Below, in pieces: positions 1 to 8,771 of a stretch of 41,581 nucleotides of DNA (position 1 is its first letter; each line of letters opens with the position of its first letter). Location of the stretch: positions 1 to 41,581 of the forward strand of contig CAZJFH010000044.1 in the NCBI GenBank assembly GCA_964545205.1, read 5' to 3'. The position numbers and the translations under genes were made by a program. Source of the DNA: CAZJFH01 sp964545205 (GTDB lineage: Bacteria > Pseudomonadota > Alphaproteobacteria > Rhodospirillales > Magnetospirillaceae). Below the pieces are notes generated by a model, which did not search any database, was not told the origin of the DNA, and saw only the letters and a program-made list of their open reading frames with translations.

Positions 1-136
1 CATCATCAAGCAGGTCGGCAATTACGGCGAGAGCTACGAGCGCAACGTCGGCAAGGACTCGAAGCTCAAGCTCGACCGCGGCCTCAACGCGCTGTGGACC
101 GAAGGCGGCCTGATGTACGCGCCGCCGCCGCGGTAA
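1..136 (+). CDS. aapJ: AapJ C-terminal end (amino acid ABC transporter binding protein), partial
   Basis: The window opens inside a reading frame whose codons begin at base 2 and end at a TAA at 134-136, giving the last 44 residues. The tail reads NYGESYERNVG, then a Leu/Lys-rich stretch, then GGLMYAPPPR. Periplasmic binding proteins of the general L-amino acid transporter (AapJ/BztA) end in this way, with a conserved YGE(SV)(YF)ERN block followed by an N-GLWxxGGLMYAPP tail. The three genes directly downstream are the permeases and ATPase of the same transporter, which supports the call. The signal peptide and most of the protein lie outside the window. Confidence 0.85.
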   Translation, partial: IIKQVGNYGESYERNVGKDSKLKLDRGLNALWTEGGLMYAPPPR

Positions 137-150
137 CGGACACGGTCGGC

Positions 151-222
151 CTGGGAGCGCGGGCGTTTCGCCCGCATCCCGTCCAGACGGAGCCATGCGG
201 GCGGGGACGCCCGCGCTCCCAG
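151..222. repeat. Long nested hairpin between aapJ and aapQ
   Basis: Two perfect 15-bp arms, 151-165 (CTGGGAGCGCGGGCG) and 208-222, enclose a second perfect 9-bp inverted repeat, 169-177 (CGCCCGCAT) and 195-203. The whole 72-nt stretch can fold into one long stem with a small bulge and a 17-nt loop. It has no T-run, so it is not a classical terminator. REP-like hairpins often separate a binding-protein gene from its permease genes, where they protect the upstream mRNA and lower downstream expression; that role is inferred here. Confidence 0.8.
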
Positions 223-258
223 GGCGCCGTCACGAGCTGAACCAGCCCAGGAAAGTCC

Positions 259-1431
259 ATGTCGGCCGGCCATTCCCGCACCGCGTTCTGGAACGACCTT
301 CGGTTCCGCAACGTCCTCTATCAGGTGCTCGTGCTCGGCGGCGTCGCGGCGCTGCTGTGGTACCTGATCGGCAACACGCTGCACAATCTGGCCGAGCGCA
401 ACATCGCCACCGGCCTCGACTTCCTCGGCCGCGAGGCGGCGTTCGGGATCAGCGAGGGCCTGGTCGACTACAGCCCCGCCGACACCTATTTCCGGGCGCT
501 GCTGGTCGGTCTGGTCAACACGCTGCAGGTCTCGGTGCTCGGCATCGTGCTGGCGACGATCATCGGCACCATCGTCGGCATCGCCCGGCTGTCGTCGAAC
601 TGGCTGGTCGCCAAGCTGGCCCTGACCTATGTCGAGGCCGTGCGCAACGTGCCGCTGCTGCTGCAGCTTTTCTTCTGGTACGCGCTGATCACCGAGGGCC
701 TGCCGCATCCGCGCCAGGCGCTGCAGCCGTTCGAGGGCGTGTTCCTGTCCAACCGCGGCCTGCGCCTGCCGGTGCCGGTGTTCGAGCAGGCGCATCTGGC
801 GATGCTGATCGCCTTCCTGTTCGCGCTCGCCGCCACCGTCGTGCTCGCCAAGTGGGCCACGGCGCGCCAGGAGGCGACCGGACGGCGGCCGCCGGTGCTG
901 TGGCCGTCCCTGGGCCTGCTGCTGGGCCTGCCGCTGGCCGCCTTCGTGCTGATGGGCGCCCCCTTGAGCATGGACGTGCCGGCGCTGGCCGGCTTCAACT
1001 TCCGCGGCGGCGGCGCGCTGTCGCCGGAATTCGCGGCGCTGCTGGCCGGCCTCGTCGTCTATACCGCCTCGTTCATCGCCGAGATCGTGCGCGGCGGCAT
1101 CCTGGCGGTGCCGCACGGCCAGACCGAGGCGGCGCTGGCGCTGGGCCTGAGCCGCGCCAGGGTGCTGCGGCTGGTGCTGCTGCCGCAGGCGCTCAGGGTG
1201 ATCATCCCGCCGCTGACCAGCCAGTATCTCAACCTGACCAAGAACTCGTCGCTGGCGGTGGCGATCGGCTATCCCGACCTGGTCAGCGTCGCCAACACGG
1301 CGATCAACCAGACCGGCCAGGCGGTCGAGGGCGTCGGCATCATCATGGCGGTCTACCTGACCATCAGCCTGTCCATCTCGGCGTTCATGAACTGGTACAA
1401 CCGCCGGATCGCGCTGAAGGGGGGCCGCTGA
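259..1431 (+). CDS. aapQ: General L-amino acid ABC transporter permease AapQ
   Basis: This 390-aa inner-membrane permease is one half of the channel that imports a broad range of L-amino acids. An N-terminal membrane segment is followed by the first part of the transport domain at about residues 80-130 (NTLQVSVLGIVLATIIGTIVG), a long insert at about 150-260 that is characteristic of AapQ/BztB, and the EAA loop that docks on the ATPase (EAALALGLSRARVLRLVLLPQ, split around residue 300). The ATG at 259 has AGGAAAG just upstream. The stop overlaps the aapM start (TGATG at 1429-1433), so the two are translationally coupled. The length matches the family. Confidence 0.95.
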   Translation: MSAGHSRTAFWNDLRFRNVLYQVLVLGGVAALLWYLIGNTLHNLAERNIATGLDFLGREAAFGISEGLVDYSPADTYFRALLVGLVNTLQVSVLGIVLATIIGTIVGIARLSSNWLVAKLALTYVEAVRNVPLLLQLFFWYALITEGLPHPRQALQPFEGVFLSNRGLRLPVPVFEQAHLAMLIAFLFALAATVVLAKWATARQEATGRRPPVLWPSLGLLLGLPLAAFVLMGAPLSMDVPALAGFNFRGGGALSPEFAALLAGLVVYTASFIAEIVRGGILAVPHGQTEAALALGLSRARVLRLVLLPQALRVIIPPLTSQYLNLTKNSSLAVAIGYPDLVSVANTAINQTGQAVEGVGIIMAVYLTISLSISAFMNWYNRRIALKGGR

Positions 1432-2579
1432 TGGTCGAGAAGTACCGCCGCCGCCGCCCCGACGAGGAACGGCCCGAAGACATCGAGGCCCGGGTCGAGG
1501 AGCCGGGCGAGTCCTCGCTGCCGCCGCCGTCGCGCGGCACCGCCTCGCTGTTCGCGCTGGCGCAGAAGCACCTGTTCAACTCGGTCCCCAACACGATCCT
1601 GACCATTCTGTCGCTGTGGCTGCTGTGGGAGACCATCCCGCCGCTGATCGACTGGGCGCTGCTCGGCGCCCAGTGGGCCGGCCAGCCCGACGACTGCCGC
1701 GCCGCCGAGGGCGCCTGCTGGGCGGTGATCACCGAGAAGCACCGCTTCGTGCTGTTCGGCCTGTTCCCCTACGAGCAGCACTGGCGCCCGGCGCTGGCGA
1801 TGGCGCTGTTCGTGGCCATGATCGCCGTCTCGGCGGCGCCGGCGGCCTGGGGCCGGCGGCTGTGGGTCATGTGGACCGCGACCCTGGCGGTCTGCGCCTG
1901 GCTGATGTGGGGCGGCTTCCTGGGCCTCGACTACGTGCCCAACGACCGCTGGGGCGGGCTGCCGCTGACGCTGATCCTGTCGGTGGTCGGCATCGGCGCC
2001 GCGGTTCCGGTGGGCGTCCTGCTGGCGCTCGGGCGGCGCTCGCACCTGCCGGCGATCCGCGCGGTCTGCGTCGCCTATATCGAGCTGATCCGCGGCGTGC
2101 CGCTGATCAGCGTGCTGTTCATGGCCAGCGTCATGTTCCCGCTGTTCCTGCCCGAGGGCGTGACCATCGACAAGCTGCTGCGCGCCCAGGTCGGCATCAT
2201 CCTGTTCACCGCCGCCTACATCGCCGAGGCGGTGCGCGGCGGCCTGCAGGCGATCCCGCCGGGCCAGTACGAGGCGGCCGACGCGCTGGGCCTGGGCTAC
2301 TGGCACAAGACGGCGCTGATCATCCTGCCGCAGGCGCTCAAGATCAGCATTCCGCCAATGGTCAACCAGTTCATCTCGACCTTCAAGGACACCTCGCTGG
2401 TCATCATCATCGGCCTCTACGACCTGCTGACCACCGCCAAGACGGCGCTGACCGACCCGCCGTGGCGGCCGTTCTACATCGAGGCCTACGTGTTCACGGC
2501 CCTGATCTACTTTGGATTCTGTTTCTTCATGTCGCGCTACAGCCAGTTCATCGAGCGGCGGCTGACGGTGCGCAGGTAG
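1431..2579 (+). CDS. aapM: General L-amino acid ABC transporter permease AapM
   Basis: This 382-aa inner-membrane permease is the partner of AapQ. The frame is open upstream of 1431, but the ATG overlapping the aapQ stop is the sensible start: it gives the usual family length and a charged cytoplasmic N-terminus (MVEKYRRRRPDEERPED). Several hydrophobic segments follow from about residue 45. The second half holds the transport domain, with the ATPase-docking EAA loop (EAADALGLGYWHKTALIILP) near residue 285 and the conserved NQFISTFKDTSLV segment after it. Ten bases separate the stop from aapP. Confidence 0.95.
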   Translation: MVEKYRRRRPDEERPEDIEARVEEPGESSLPPPSRGTASLFALAQKHLFNSVPNTILTILSLWLLWETIPPLIDWALLGAQWAGQPDDCRAAEGACWAVITEKHRFVLFGLFPYEQHWRPALAMALFVAMIAVSAAPAAWGRRLWVMWTATLAVCAWLMWGGFLGLDYVPNDRWGGLPLTLILSVVGIGAAVPVGVLLALGRRSHLPAIRAVCVAYIELIRGVPLISVLFMASVMFPLFLPEGVTIDKLLRAQVGIILFTAAYIAEAVRGGLQAIPPGQYEAADALGLGYWHKTALIILPQALKISIPPMVNQFISTFKDTSLVIIIGLYDLLTTAKTALTDPPWRPFYIEAYVFTALIYFGFCFFMSRYSQFIERRLTVRR

Positions 2580-2589
2580 GGAGACCACG

Positions 2590-3336
2590 ATGCCCGAGAC
2601 CGAAACCGCGATTCTGCTCGAGAACGTCAACAAGTGGTTCGGCAACTACCACGCCCTGCACGACGTCAATCTGGCGGTCGCCAAGGGCGAGCGCGTCGTC
2701 GTCGCCGGGCCGTCGGGGTCGGGCAAGTCGACGATGATCCGCTGCATCAACCGGCTGGAGGAGCACCAGTCCGGCCGCATCGTCGTCAACGGCATCGAAC
2801 TGACCAACGACGTCCGCACCATTGAGGCGATCCGCCGCCAGGTCGGCATGGTGTTCCAGAGCTTCAACCTGTTCCCGCACCTGACCGTGCTCGAGAACAT
2901 CACCCTGGGCCAGATCTGGGTGAAGAAGCTGCCGAAGAAGGAGGCGATCGAGACCGCGATGTCCTATCTGGAGCGGGTCAAGATCCCCGAGCAGGCGGCC
3001 AAGTATCCCGGCCAGCTCTCGGGCGGCCAGCAGCAGCGCGTCGCCATCGCCCGCGCCCTGGCGATGAAGCCCGAGATCATGCTGTTCGACGAGCCGACCT
3101 CGGCGCTCGACCCCGAGATGATCAAGGAGGTGCTCGACGTGATGATCGAACTGGCGCAGGAGGGCATGACCATGGTCTGCGTCACCCACGAGATGGGATT
3201 CGCGCGCACGGTGGCGAACCGCGTCGTCTTCATGGCCGACGCCTCGATCGTCGAGGTCGCGCCGCCCGAGGAACTGTTCAACAACCCCAAGGAAGAGCGC
3301 ACCAGGCTGTTTCTCAGCCAGATCATCGGCCACTAG
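2590..3336 (+). CDS. aapP: General L-amino acid ABC transporter ATPase AapP
   Basis: This 248-aa cytoplasmic ATPase powers the AapJQM importer. All ABC motifs are present: Walker A GPSGSGKST (residues 40-48), Q-loop Gln90, signature LSGGQ (143-147), Walker B IMLFDE (163-168) and the switch His200 in VTHE. The length and the VFQSFNLFPHLTVLEN block are typical of polar amino acid transporter ATPases. A GGGAG ribosome site precedes the ATG. This is the last gene of the aap operon; no terminator hairpin is obvious in the 78 bases before the next gene. Confidence 0.96.
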   Translation: MPETETAILLENVNKWFGNYHALHDVNLAVAKGERVVVAGPSGSGKSTMIRCINRLEEHQSGRIVVNGIELTNDVRTIEAIRRQVGMVFQSFNLFPHLTVLENITLGQIWVKKLPKKEAIETAMSYLERVKIPEQAAKYPGQLSGGQQQRVAIARALAMKPEIMLFDEPTSALDPEMIKEVLDVMIELAQEGMTMVCVTHEMGFARTVANRVVFMADASIVEVAPPEELFNNPKEERTRLFLSQIIGH

Positions 3337-3414
3337 GATTTCGCCCGATCGTCTTGCGCCGGCCGTCGCGCCGCAGCATTTGAAGACGAAACCGTATCGG
3401 TCGAGTGGCGGTTC

Positions 3415-5667
3415 ATGGACGGATTTCAGGCGCGCGATTCGCGCCTCGACGCACTGGTCGAAGGCATCTCGGACCTGTTCTACGCGCTGGACGGCGATTG
3501 GCGCTTCACCCACGTCAACGCCGGCTGCGCGGCGTATTTCGGCGTCGATGGCGCCGCGCTGATCGGCCGGCGCATCCAGGACGTCTTTCCCGAGATGCCC
3601 GGCACCGCCATCGAGTCCCGGCTGGCCGAGGCGATGCGCGCCGGCCGCCTGGTCGAGTTCGAGACCGCGGGCGGCCACCGCCCCGACCGCCGCATCGCCG
3701 CGCGGGCGTTTCCGTTCGACGGCGGACTGGGCGTCGCGTTCCGCGACGTCACCGTGCAGCGCCAGACCGCGGCGGCGGCGCGGCGCAGCGAGGAGATGTT
3801 CAGCACCATGGCCGACAACATCCCGCAGCTCGCGTGGATGGCGGATTCCGAGGGCTGGATCTTCTGGTACAACAAGCGCTGGTACGACTTCACCGGCACC
3901 ACCCTGGACGAGATGGCCGGCTGGGGCTGGCGCAAGGTCCATCACCCCGACCACGTCGACCGCGTCGTCGCCCGCATCTCCGAATCGTGGCGGTCGGGCG
4001 AGCCGTGGGAGGACCTGTTCCCGCTGCGCGGCAAGGACGGCGAATACCGCTGGTTCCTGTCGCGGGCGCAGCCGATCCGCGACGAAGGCGGCCAGGTGGT
4101 GCGCTGGTTCGGCACCAACACCGACGTCACCGAGCAGCGCGAGCACGAGCGCGCGTTGCGGCGCCTGGCCGAGGGCCTGGAGCGGCGGGTGGCCAGCCGC
4201 ACCCGCGAGCGCGACCGCGCCTGGCGGCTGTCGCGCGACCTGCTGGCCATCGCCGATCTCGACGGCCGGCTGATCGGGCTCAATCCCGCCTGGACCGGCG
4301 TGCTCGGCTACACCGAGGATCTGCGCGGCCGCTTCTATCACGAGTTCGTGCATCCGGACGATTTCACCGCCGTCGAGGCGCGGTTCCGCGCCGTGGCCCG
4401 CGGCGTGCCGCTCGACCAGGTCGAACTGCGCTTCCGGCACGCCGACGGCGGCTGGCGCTGGGTGAGCTGGTCGGCGGTCGCCGACGAGGGCCGGGTCTAC
4501 GCCATGGGCCGCGACGTCACCAGCCAGAAGGCCGCCGAGGCGGCCCTGCTGCAGGCGCAGAAGCTGGAGGCGCTGGGCCAGTTCACCGGCGGCGTCGCCC
4601 ACGACTTCAACAACCTGCTGCAGGCGCTCGGCGGCTGTTTCGTCGTCCTCAAGCAACGGCTGGAAGGCGACGACCTCGGCACCACGAGCCTGATCCAGGC
4701 CGGCCAGCAGGCGGTCGACCGCGGCGCCAAGCTGACGCAGCAGCTGATGGCCTTCGCCCGGCGCCAGGTGCTGCATCCCGAGCCGCTGGACGTGCGCGAC
4801 CGGCTGCTCGGGATGTCGGTGCTGCTGGGGCGCGTGCTGCGCGCCGACATCGAGCTGAAGGTCGAAACCGCGCCCGACCTGTGGCCGATCCACGCCGACC
4901 CGACCCAGTTCGAACTGGCGATCATCAATCTCGCGGCCAACGCCCGCGACGCCATGCCGGCCGGCGGCGAACTGCTGGTCAGCGCCTGCAATCATGTGGC
5001 GCCGGACGACCGCTCCGGGGTGCGGGGCGAGTTCGTGCGGCTGTCGATCACCGACACCGGCACCGGCATGGAGCCCGAGGTGGTGGGCCGCGCCTTCGAT
5101 CCGTTCTTCACCACCAAGCCGGTCGGCAAGGGCTCGGGGCTCGGCCTGGCGATGGTCCACGGCTTCGTTCGCCAGTCCGGCGGCAGCAGCCGCATCGACA
5201 GCGTCCGCGGCGTCGGCACGACGGTGACCCTGCTGCTGCCGCGGGCCGCGGCGGCGCCGGCGGCGCTGGAGAACGCGTTCGAGCAGCCGCCGCCGTCGCT
5301 GCAGGGTGCGCGCGTGCTGCTGGTCGAGGACGACGCCATCGTCGGCAATCTGGTCGCCGCCGCGCTCGAACAGCTCGGCCTCGCGGTCGTGCGTGCCGGG
5401 AACGGCGAGGAGGCGATGGCCGTGCTGCGCGGCGACGCGCCGCTCGACCTGCTGTTCACCGACGTGGTGATGCCGGGGCCGCTCAGCGGCGTCGACCTGG
5501 CCCGCGAGGCGCCGCGCCTGCGCCCCGGCCTGCCGGTGCTGCTGACCACCGGCTACAGCGAGACCGAGGGCGTCGATGCGCGGATGCGCGTCCTGTCGAA
5601 GCCCTATCGCATGGAGACCCTGGTCGCGGCGCTGTCGGCCGAACTCGGGCCCCGCGACGCGGCGTGA
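3415..5667 (+). CDS. Soluble hybrid histidine kinase (three PAS, kinase, receiver)
   Basis: A 750-aa protein with no signal peptide or membrane segment, so probably a cytoplasmic sensor. The order is PAS (about 8-125), PAS (about 125-245, ending in the GTNTDVTEQREHE linker), a short coiled coil, PAS (about 265-370), dimerisation domain with phospho-acceptor His396 in GGVAHDFNNLLQ, ATPase domain (N-box NLAANARDAMPAGG, then DTGTGM, FFTTKPVGKGSGLGL), and a C-terminal receiver. The receiver has the acidic pair in LLVEDD, phospho-acceptor Asp683 in FTDVVMP and Lys729 in LSKPYR. The HDFNN type of kinase commonly ends in such a receiver. The ligand is unknown. The ATG at 3415 has only a weak ribosome site; no better in-frame start is evident. 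Confidence 0.9.
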   Translation: MDGFQARDSRLDALVEGISDLFYALDGDWRFTHVNAGCAAYFGVDGAALIGRRIQDVFPEMPGTAIESRLAEAMRAGRLVEFETAGGHRPDRRIAARAFPFDGGLGVAFRDVTVQRQTAAAARRSEEMFSTMADNIPQLAWMADSEGWIFWYNKRWYDFTGTTLDEMAGWGWRKVHHPDHVDRVVARISESWRSGEPWEDLFPLRGKDGEYRWFLSRAQPIRDEGGQVVRWFGTNTDVTEQREHERALRRLAEGLERRVASRTRERDRAWRLSRDLLAIADLDGRLIGLNPAWTGVLGYTEDLRGRFYHEFVHPDDFTAVEARFRAVARGVPLDQVELRFRHADGGWRWVSWSAVADEGRVYAMGRDVTSQKAAEAALLQAQKLEALGQFTGGVAHDFNNLLQALGGCFVVLKQRLEGDDLGTTSLIQAGQQAVDRGAKLTQQLMAFARRQVLHPEPLDVRDRLLGMSVLLGRVLRADIELKVETAPDLWPIHADPTQFELAIINLAANARDAMPAGGELLVSACNHVAPDDRSGVRGEFVRLSITDTGTGMEPEVVGRAFDPFFTTKPVGKGSGLGLAMVHGFVRQSGGSSRIDSVRGVGTTVTLLLPRAAAAPAALENAFEQPPPSLQGARVLLVEDDAIVGNLVAAALEQLGLAVVRAGNGEEAMAVLRGDAPLDLLFTDVVMPGPLSGVDLAREAPRLRPGLPVLLTTGYSETEGVDARMRVLSKPYRMETLVAALSAELGPRDAA

Positions 5668-5686
5668 CGGCCGCTACTCCGCATGG

Positions 5687-5712
5687 GGAACCCTTTCGGG
5701 AGGGCCGGCGTT
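5687..5712 (+). promoter_or_regulatory. Candidate EcfG (general stress response) promoter
   Basis: GGAAC at 5687-5691 and CGTT at 5709-5712 are separated by 17 bases. This matches the GGAAC-N16/17-CGTT consensus known for the alphaproteobacterial stress sigma factor EcfG. It sits in the right place, 29 bases before the ATG of the small exported protein at 5742, with the ribosome site GGGAGAG between. The match is exact at all nine consensus positions, but only sequence supports it. Confidence 0.65.
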
Positions 5713-5741
5713 TATCGCACGAACGGAAAGGGAGAGTTCCG

Positions 5742-6209
5742 ATGAACGGGCGTTCGATGACGATCCTGTCGGCCTTGCTGCTGGCGACCGCCGCCCCGGC
5801 CCTTGCCGCCAATGGCGGCGGCGGCCCGCCGCCCTGGGCCGAGGAGCGCCGCGCCGAACGCGGCCCGCCGCCCTGGGCCGAGGAGCGCGGCGCCGAACGC
5901 GGCCCGCCGCCCTGGGCCGGGGAGCGCCGGGGCTACGACGATTACGGCGGCCGGTGGTCCGAGGAGCGCCGCGACGATGCCGATTACGGCGATTGGCGCG
6001 TCGGGGAGCCGGGCGAGCAGGTGGTCCGCGACGTCCTCGAAGGCGTGCTCGGCGGCACCGGCGCCTATCGCGGCGGCACGGTCATCGACGGCGACCGTCC
6101 CGAACAGGCCACCGGCATTCCGCCCGGCCACATGCCGCCGCCCGGCGAGTGCCGCGTCTGGCAGCCGGGCGTGCCGCCGGGCCAGCAGCCGCCGCCCTAC
6201 CGGTGCTGA
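5742..6209 (+). CDS. Small exported proline-rich protein with C-terminal PPGHMPPPGEC motif
   Basis: A 155-aa protein. Residues 1-23 form a signal peptide ending in APALA, so the mature protein is periplasmic or outer. The mature part opens with three 13-residue tandem repeats (GPPPWAEERRAER and two variants), continues with Asp/Tyr/Arg-rich sequence, and ends with GIPPGHMPPPGECRVW followed by PGVPPGQQPPPYRC, carrying two Cys. This C-terminal block recurs in uncharacterised exported proteins of proteobacteria; the function is not known to me. It has its own promoter candidate (5687-5712) and faces pspF, with only 12 bases between the two stops. A role in envelope stress is a guess from the promoter and the neighbours. 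Confidence 0.8.
   Translation: MNGRSMTILSALLLATAAPALAANGGGGPPPWAEERRAERGPPPWAEERGAERGPPPWAGERRGYDDYGGRWSEERRDDADYGDWRVGEPGEQVVRDVLEGVLGGTGAYRGGTVIDGDRPEQATGIPPGHMPPPGECRVWQPGVPPGQQPPPYRC
5823..5939 (+). repeat. Three in-frame 39-bp tandem repeats
   Basis: Three consecutive 39-base units (5823-5861, 5862-5900, 5901-5939) encode GPPPWAEERRAER, GPPPWAEERGAER and GPPPWAGERRGYD. The first two units are nearly identical at the DNA level; the third has diverged at its end. Because the unit is a multiple of three, copy-number change would keep the frame. Confidence 0.9.
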
Positions 6210-6221
6210 TGCCCGCCCGAC

Positions 6222-7223
<1,002 letters not shown>

Positions 7224-7228
7224 TTTCG

Positions 7229-7259
7229 CCACACAATGACGGATTACGCCATGTTGTGG
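7229..7259. promoter_or_regulatory. Possible PspF binding site upstream of pspA
   Basis: An imperfect inverted repeat, CCACA at 7229-7233 and TGTGG at 7255-7259, with further partly matching bases inside, lies about 55 bp upstream of the -24 element. PspF binds upstream activating sequences in this position in enterobacteria. The repeat is short, so this is only a candidate; it also lies close to the pspF start codon and could serve in autoregulation. Confidence 0.35.
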
Positions 7260-7313
7260 TGAAAACCGCAGGGATCGCAAGGCGGAAAAGGCGGAAAAGC
7301 GTCGGTTCGGGCT

Positions 7314-7328
7314 TGGCACGGCGGTTGC
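7314..7328 (+). promoter_or_regulatory. Sigma-54 promoter of pspABC
   Basis: TGGCAC (7314-7319), five bases, then TTGC (7325-7328) match the sigma-54 consensus TGGCAC-N5-TTGC exactly, with the invariant GG (7315-7316) and GC (7327-7328) ten bases apart. Transcription would start near 7340, about 33 bases before the pspA ATG at 7373. The divergent gene encodes the matching activator, PspF. Confidence 0.92.
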
Positions 7329-7372
7329 GATGGAAGGGGCGAGAACGCGAAACCGCCGACCGGAGCACTTCC

Positions 7373-8041
7373 ATGGGCATCTTCTCCCGCCTCAGCGACA
7401 TCATCAATTCCAACATCAACGCCATCCTCGACCGCGCCGAGGATCCCGAGAAGATCATCCGCCTGATCATCCAGGAGATGGAGGACACCCTCGTCGAGGT
7501 GCGCTCGGCCGCCGTCAAGGTGATCGCCGAGAAGAAGGAGATCGAGCGCCGCCGCGTCACGCTGGCCGCCGAGCGCGACGAGTGGCAGCGCAAGGCCGAG
7601 CTGGCGCTGAGCCGCGACCGCGACGACCTCGCCCGCGGCGCGCTGTCGGCCAAGGCCCGCGCCGAGGACATACTGAAGGCGCTCGACGAGCAGCATCGCA
7701 ATCTCGACGCGGCGCTGGAGCGCCAGAACGAGGACATCGGGCGGCTGCAGGCCAAGCTGGCCGACGCCAAGAACCGTCAGAAGGCGATCGTCGCCCGCCA
7801 CGACTCCGCCGCCAACCGCCTGAAGATGCGCGCCCACATCCATGACGACCGCATCACCGACGCCTTCGCCCGCTTCGAGCAGGTCGAGCGCACGCTGGAC
7901 CGCATGGAGGGCAAGGTCGAGGCCTACGACCTCGGCCGCAAGGCCTCGCTGGCCGACGAGTTCGCCGACCTCGAGACCGACGCCGGCGTCGAGGAGGAAC
8001 TGGCGCAGCTGAAGGCGCGCATGAGGAAGGGGGAGGTCTGA
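7373..8041 (+). CDS. pspA: Phage shock protein PspA
   Basis: A 222-aa protein, the same length as E. coli PspA, almost entirely alpha-helical coiled coil. It begins with the membrane-binding amphipathic helix (MGIFSRLSDIINSNINAILD) and the conserved block DPEKIIRLIIQEMEDTLVEV. PspA is an ESCRT-III-like peripheral membrane protein that supports damaged inner membrane and inhibits PspF. The frame is open upstream to 7256, but the ATG at 7373 matches the family start and lies downstream of the sigma-54 promoter. It is followed at once by pspB. Confidence 0.96.
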   Translation: MGIFSRLSDIINSNINAILDRAEDPEKIIRLIIQEMEDTLVEVRSAAVKVIAEKKEIERRRVTLAAERDEWQRKAELALSRDRDDLARGALSAKARAEDILKALDEQHRNLDAALERQNEDIGRLQAKLADAKNRQKAIVARHDSAANRLKMRAHIHDDRITDAFARFEQVERTLDRMEGKVEAYDLGRKASLADEFADLETDAGVEEELAQLKARMRKGEV

Positions 8042-8042
8042 G

Positions 8043-8270
8043 ATGGGCTTCGGCGGCTTCGTCCTGGGCGTCATCGCGCTGACCGTCGTGGCGCCCATCG
8101 CCATCATCGGCCACTTCGTCACCAAGTGGCGCGCCTCGCGCGGGTTGTCGCCCGAGGAGGAGCGCTCGATCGCCGAGTTGTGGGAGACCGCCGAGCGCCT
8201 GAAGGCGCGGGTGGTCAACCTCGAGAAGATCCTGGACACCGAAGTCCCCGGCTGGAGGGCTGACGCATGA
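8043..8270 (+). CDS. pspB: Phage shock protein PspB
   Basis: A 75-aa protein with one N-terminal membrane helix (about residues 5-27, VLGVIALTVVAPIAIIGHFV). The cytoplasmic part carries the PspB pattern: SPEEERSIAELWETAERLKARVVNLEKILD ends in a coiled coil and a short acidic tail (written here in part only: LWETAERLKARVVNLEKIL). PspB and PspC together sense envelope stress and draw PspA off PspF. It starts one base after pspA and overlaps the pspC start by four bases (ATGA at 8267). Confidence 0.92.
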   Translation: MGFGGFVLGVIALTVVAPIAIIGHFVTKWRASRGLSPEEERSIAELWETAERLKARVVNLEKILDTEVPGWRADA

Positions 8271-8647
8271 CCGGTACCCAAGCCTATCGCCTGTATCGCG
8301 ATCCCCAGCGCGGCCGCGTCGCCGGCGTCTGCGCCGGGCTGGCCGAGTACACCGGCGTCGATCTCGGCGTGGTGCGAATCGGCTGGTTCCTCGGCCTGGT
8401 GTTCTTCTCGGTGCCGGTGCTGCTGGGCTACGTCCTGCTGTGGGCGCTGCTGCCGGTGCGGCCCGAGCGGGTGTTCGCCTCGCCCGAGGAGGAGAAGCTG
8501 CGCCGCGCCGTCCACCTTGGCCCGCGCCGGACGCTGCAGGACCTGCGCATGAAGTTCCGCGACGTCGAACACCGCGTCGCGGCGCTCGAGGCGGCGGTGG
8601 TGTCGAAGGAATACGCATTGCGACGCGAGTTTCGGAATATCGATTGA
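8267..8647 (+). CDS. pspC: Phage shock protein PspC
   Basis: A 126-aa inner-membrane protein. The N-terminal PspC domain reads YRDPQRGRVAGVCAGLAEY, then a long hydrophobic region at about residues 35-63 (VRIGWFLGLVFFSVPVLLGY and on). A C-terminal helix at about 95-125 is predicted coiled coil (FRDVEHRVAALEAAVVSKEY). Length and order match E. coli PspC (119 aa). The start overlaps the pspB stop, so the two are translated together. No pspD follows. Confidence 0.95.
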   Translation: MTGTQAYRLYRDPQRGRVAGVCAGLAEYTGVDLGVVRIGWFLGLVFFSVPVLLGYVLLWALLPVRPERVFASPEEEKLRRAVHLGPRRTLQDLRMKFRDVEHRVAALEAAVVSKEYALRREFRNID

Positions 8648-8688
8648 GGGCTCCGCGCCGCAACATAGTTGCTATCGCCACGCAGCAT

Positions 8689-8717
8689 TTGACACTTTCG
8701 CCAAACCTCCCTACCTT
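8689..8717 (+). promoter_or_regulatory. Candidate housekeeping promoter before the 53-aa protein
   Basis: TTGACA at 8689-8694 matches the -35 consensus exactly. After 17 bases, TACCTT at 8712-8717 keeps the conserved T, A and final T of the -10 box. It lies 54 bases before the ATG at 8772 in the gap after pspC. Confidence 0.5.
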
Positions 8718-8771
8718 CCGCCTAGTGCCCCACATCGAAAGTATGAAGGGCGAAGCTGGGAGGGAGAGGAC

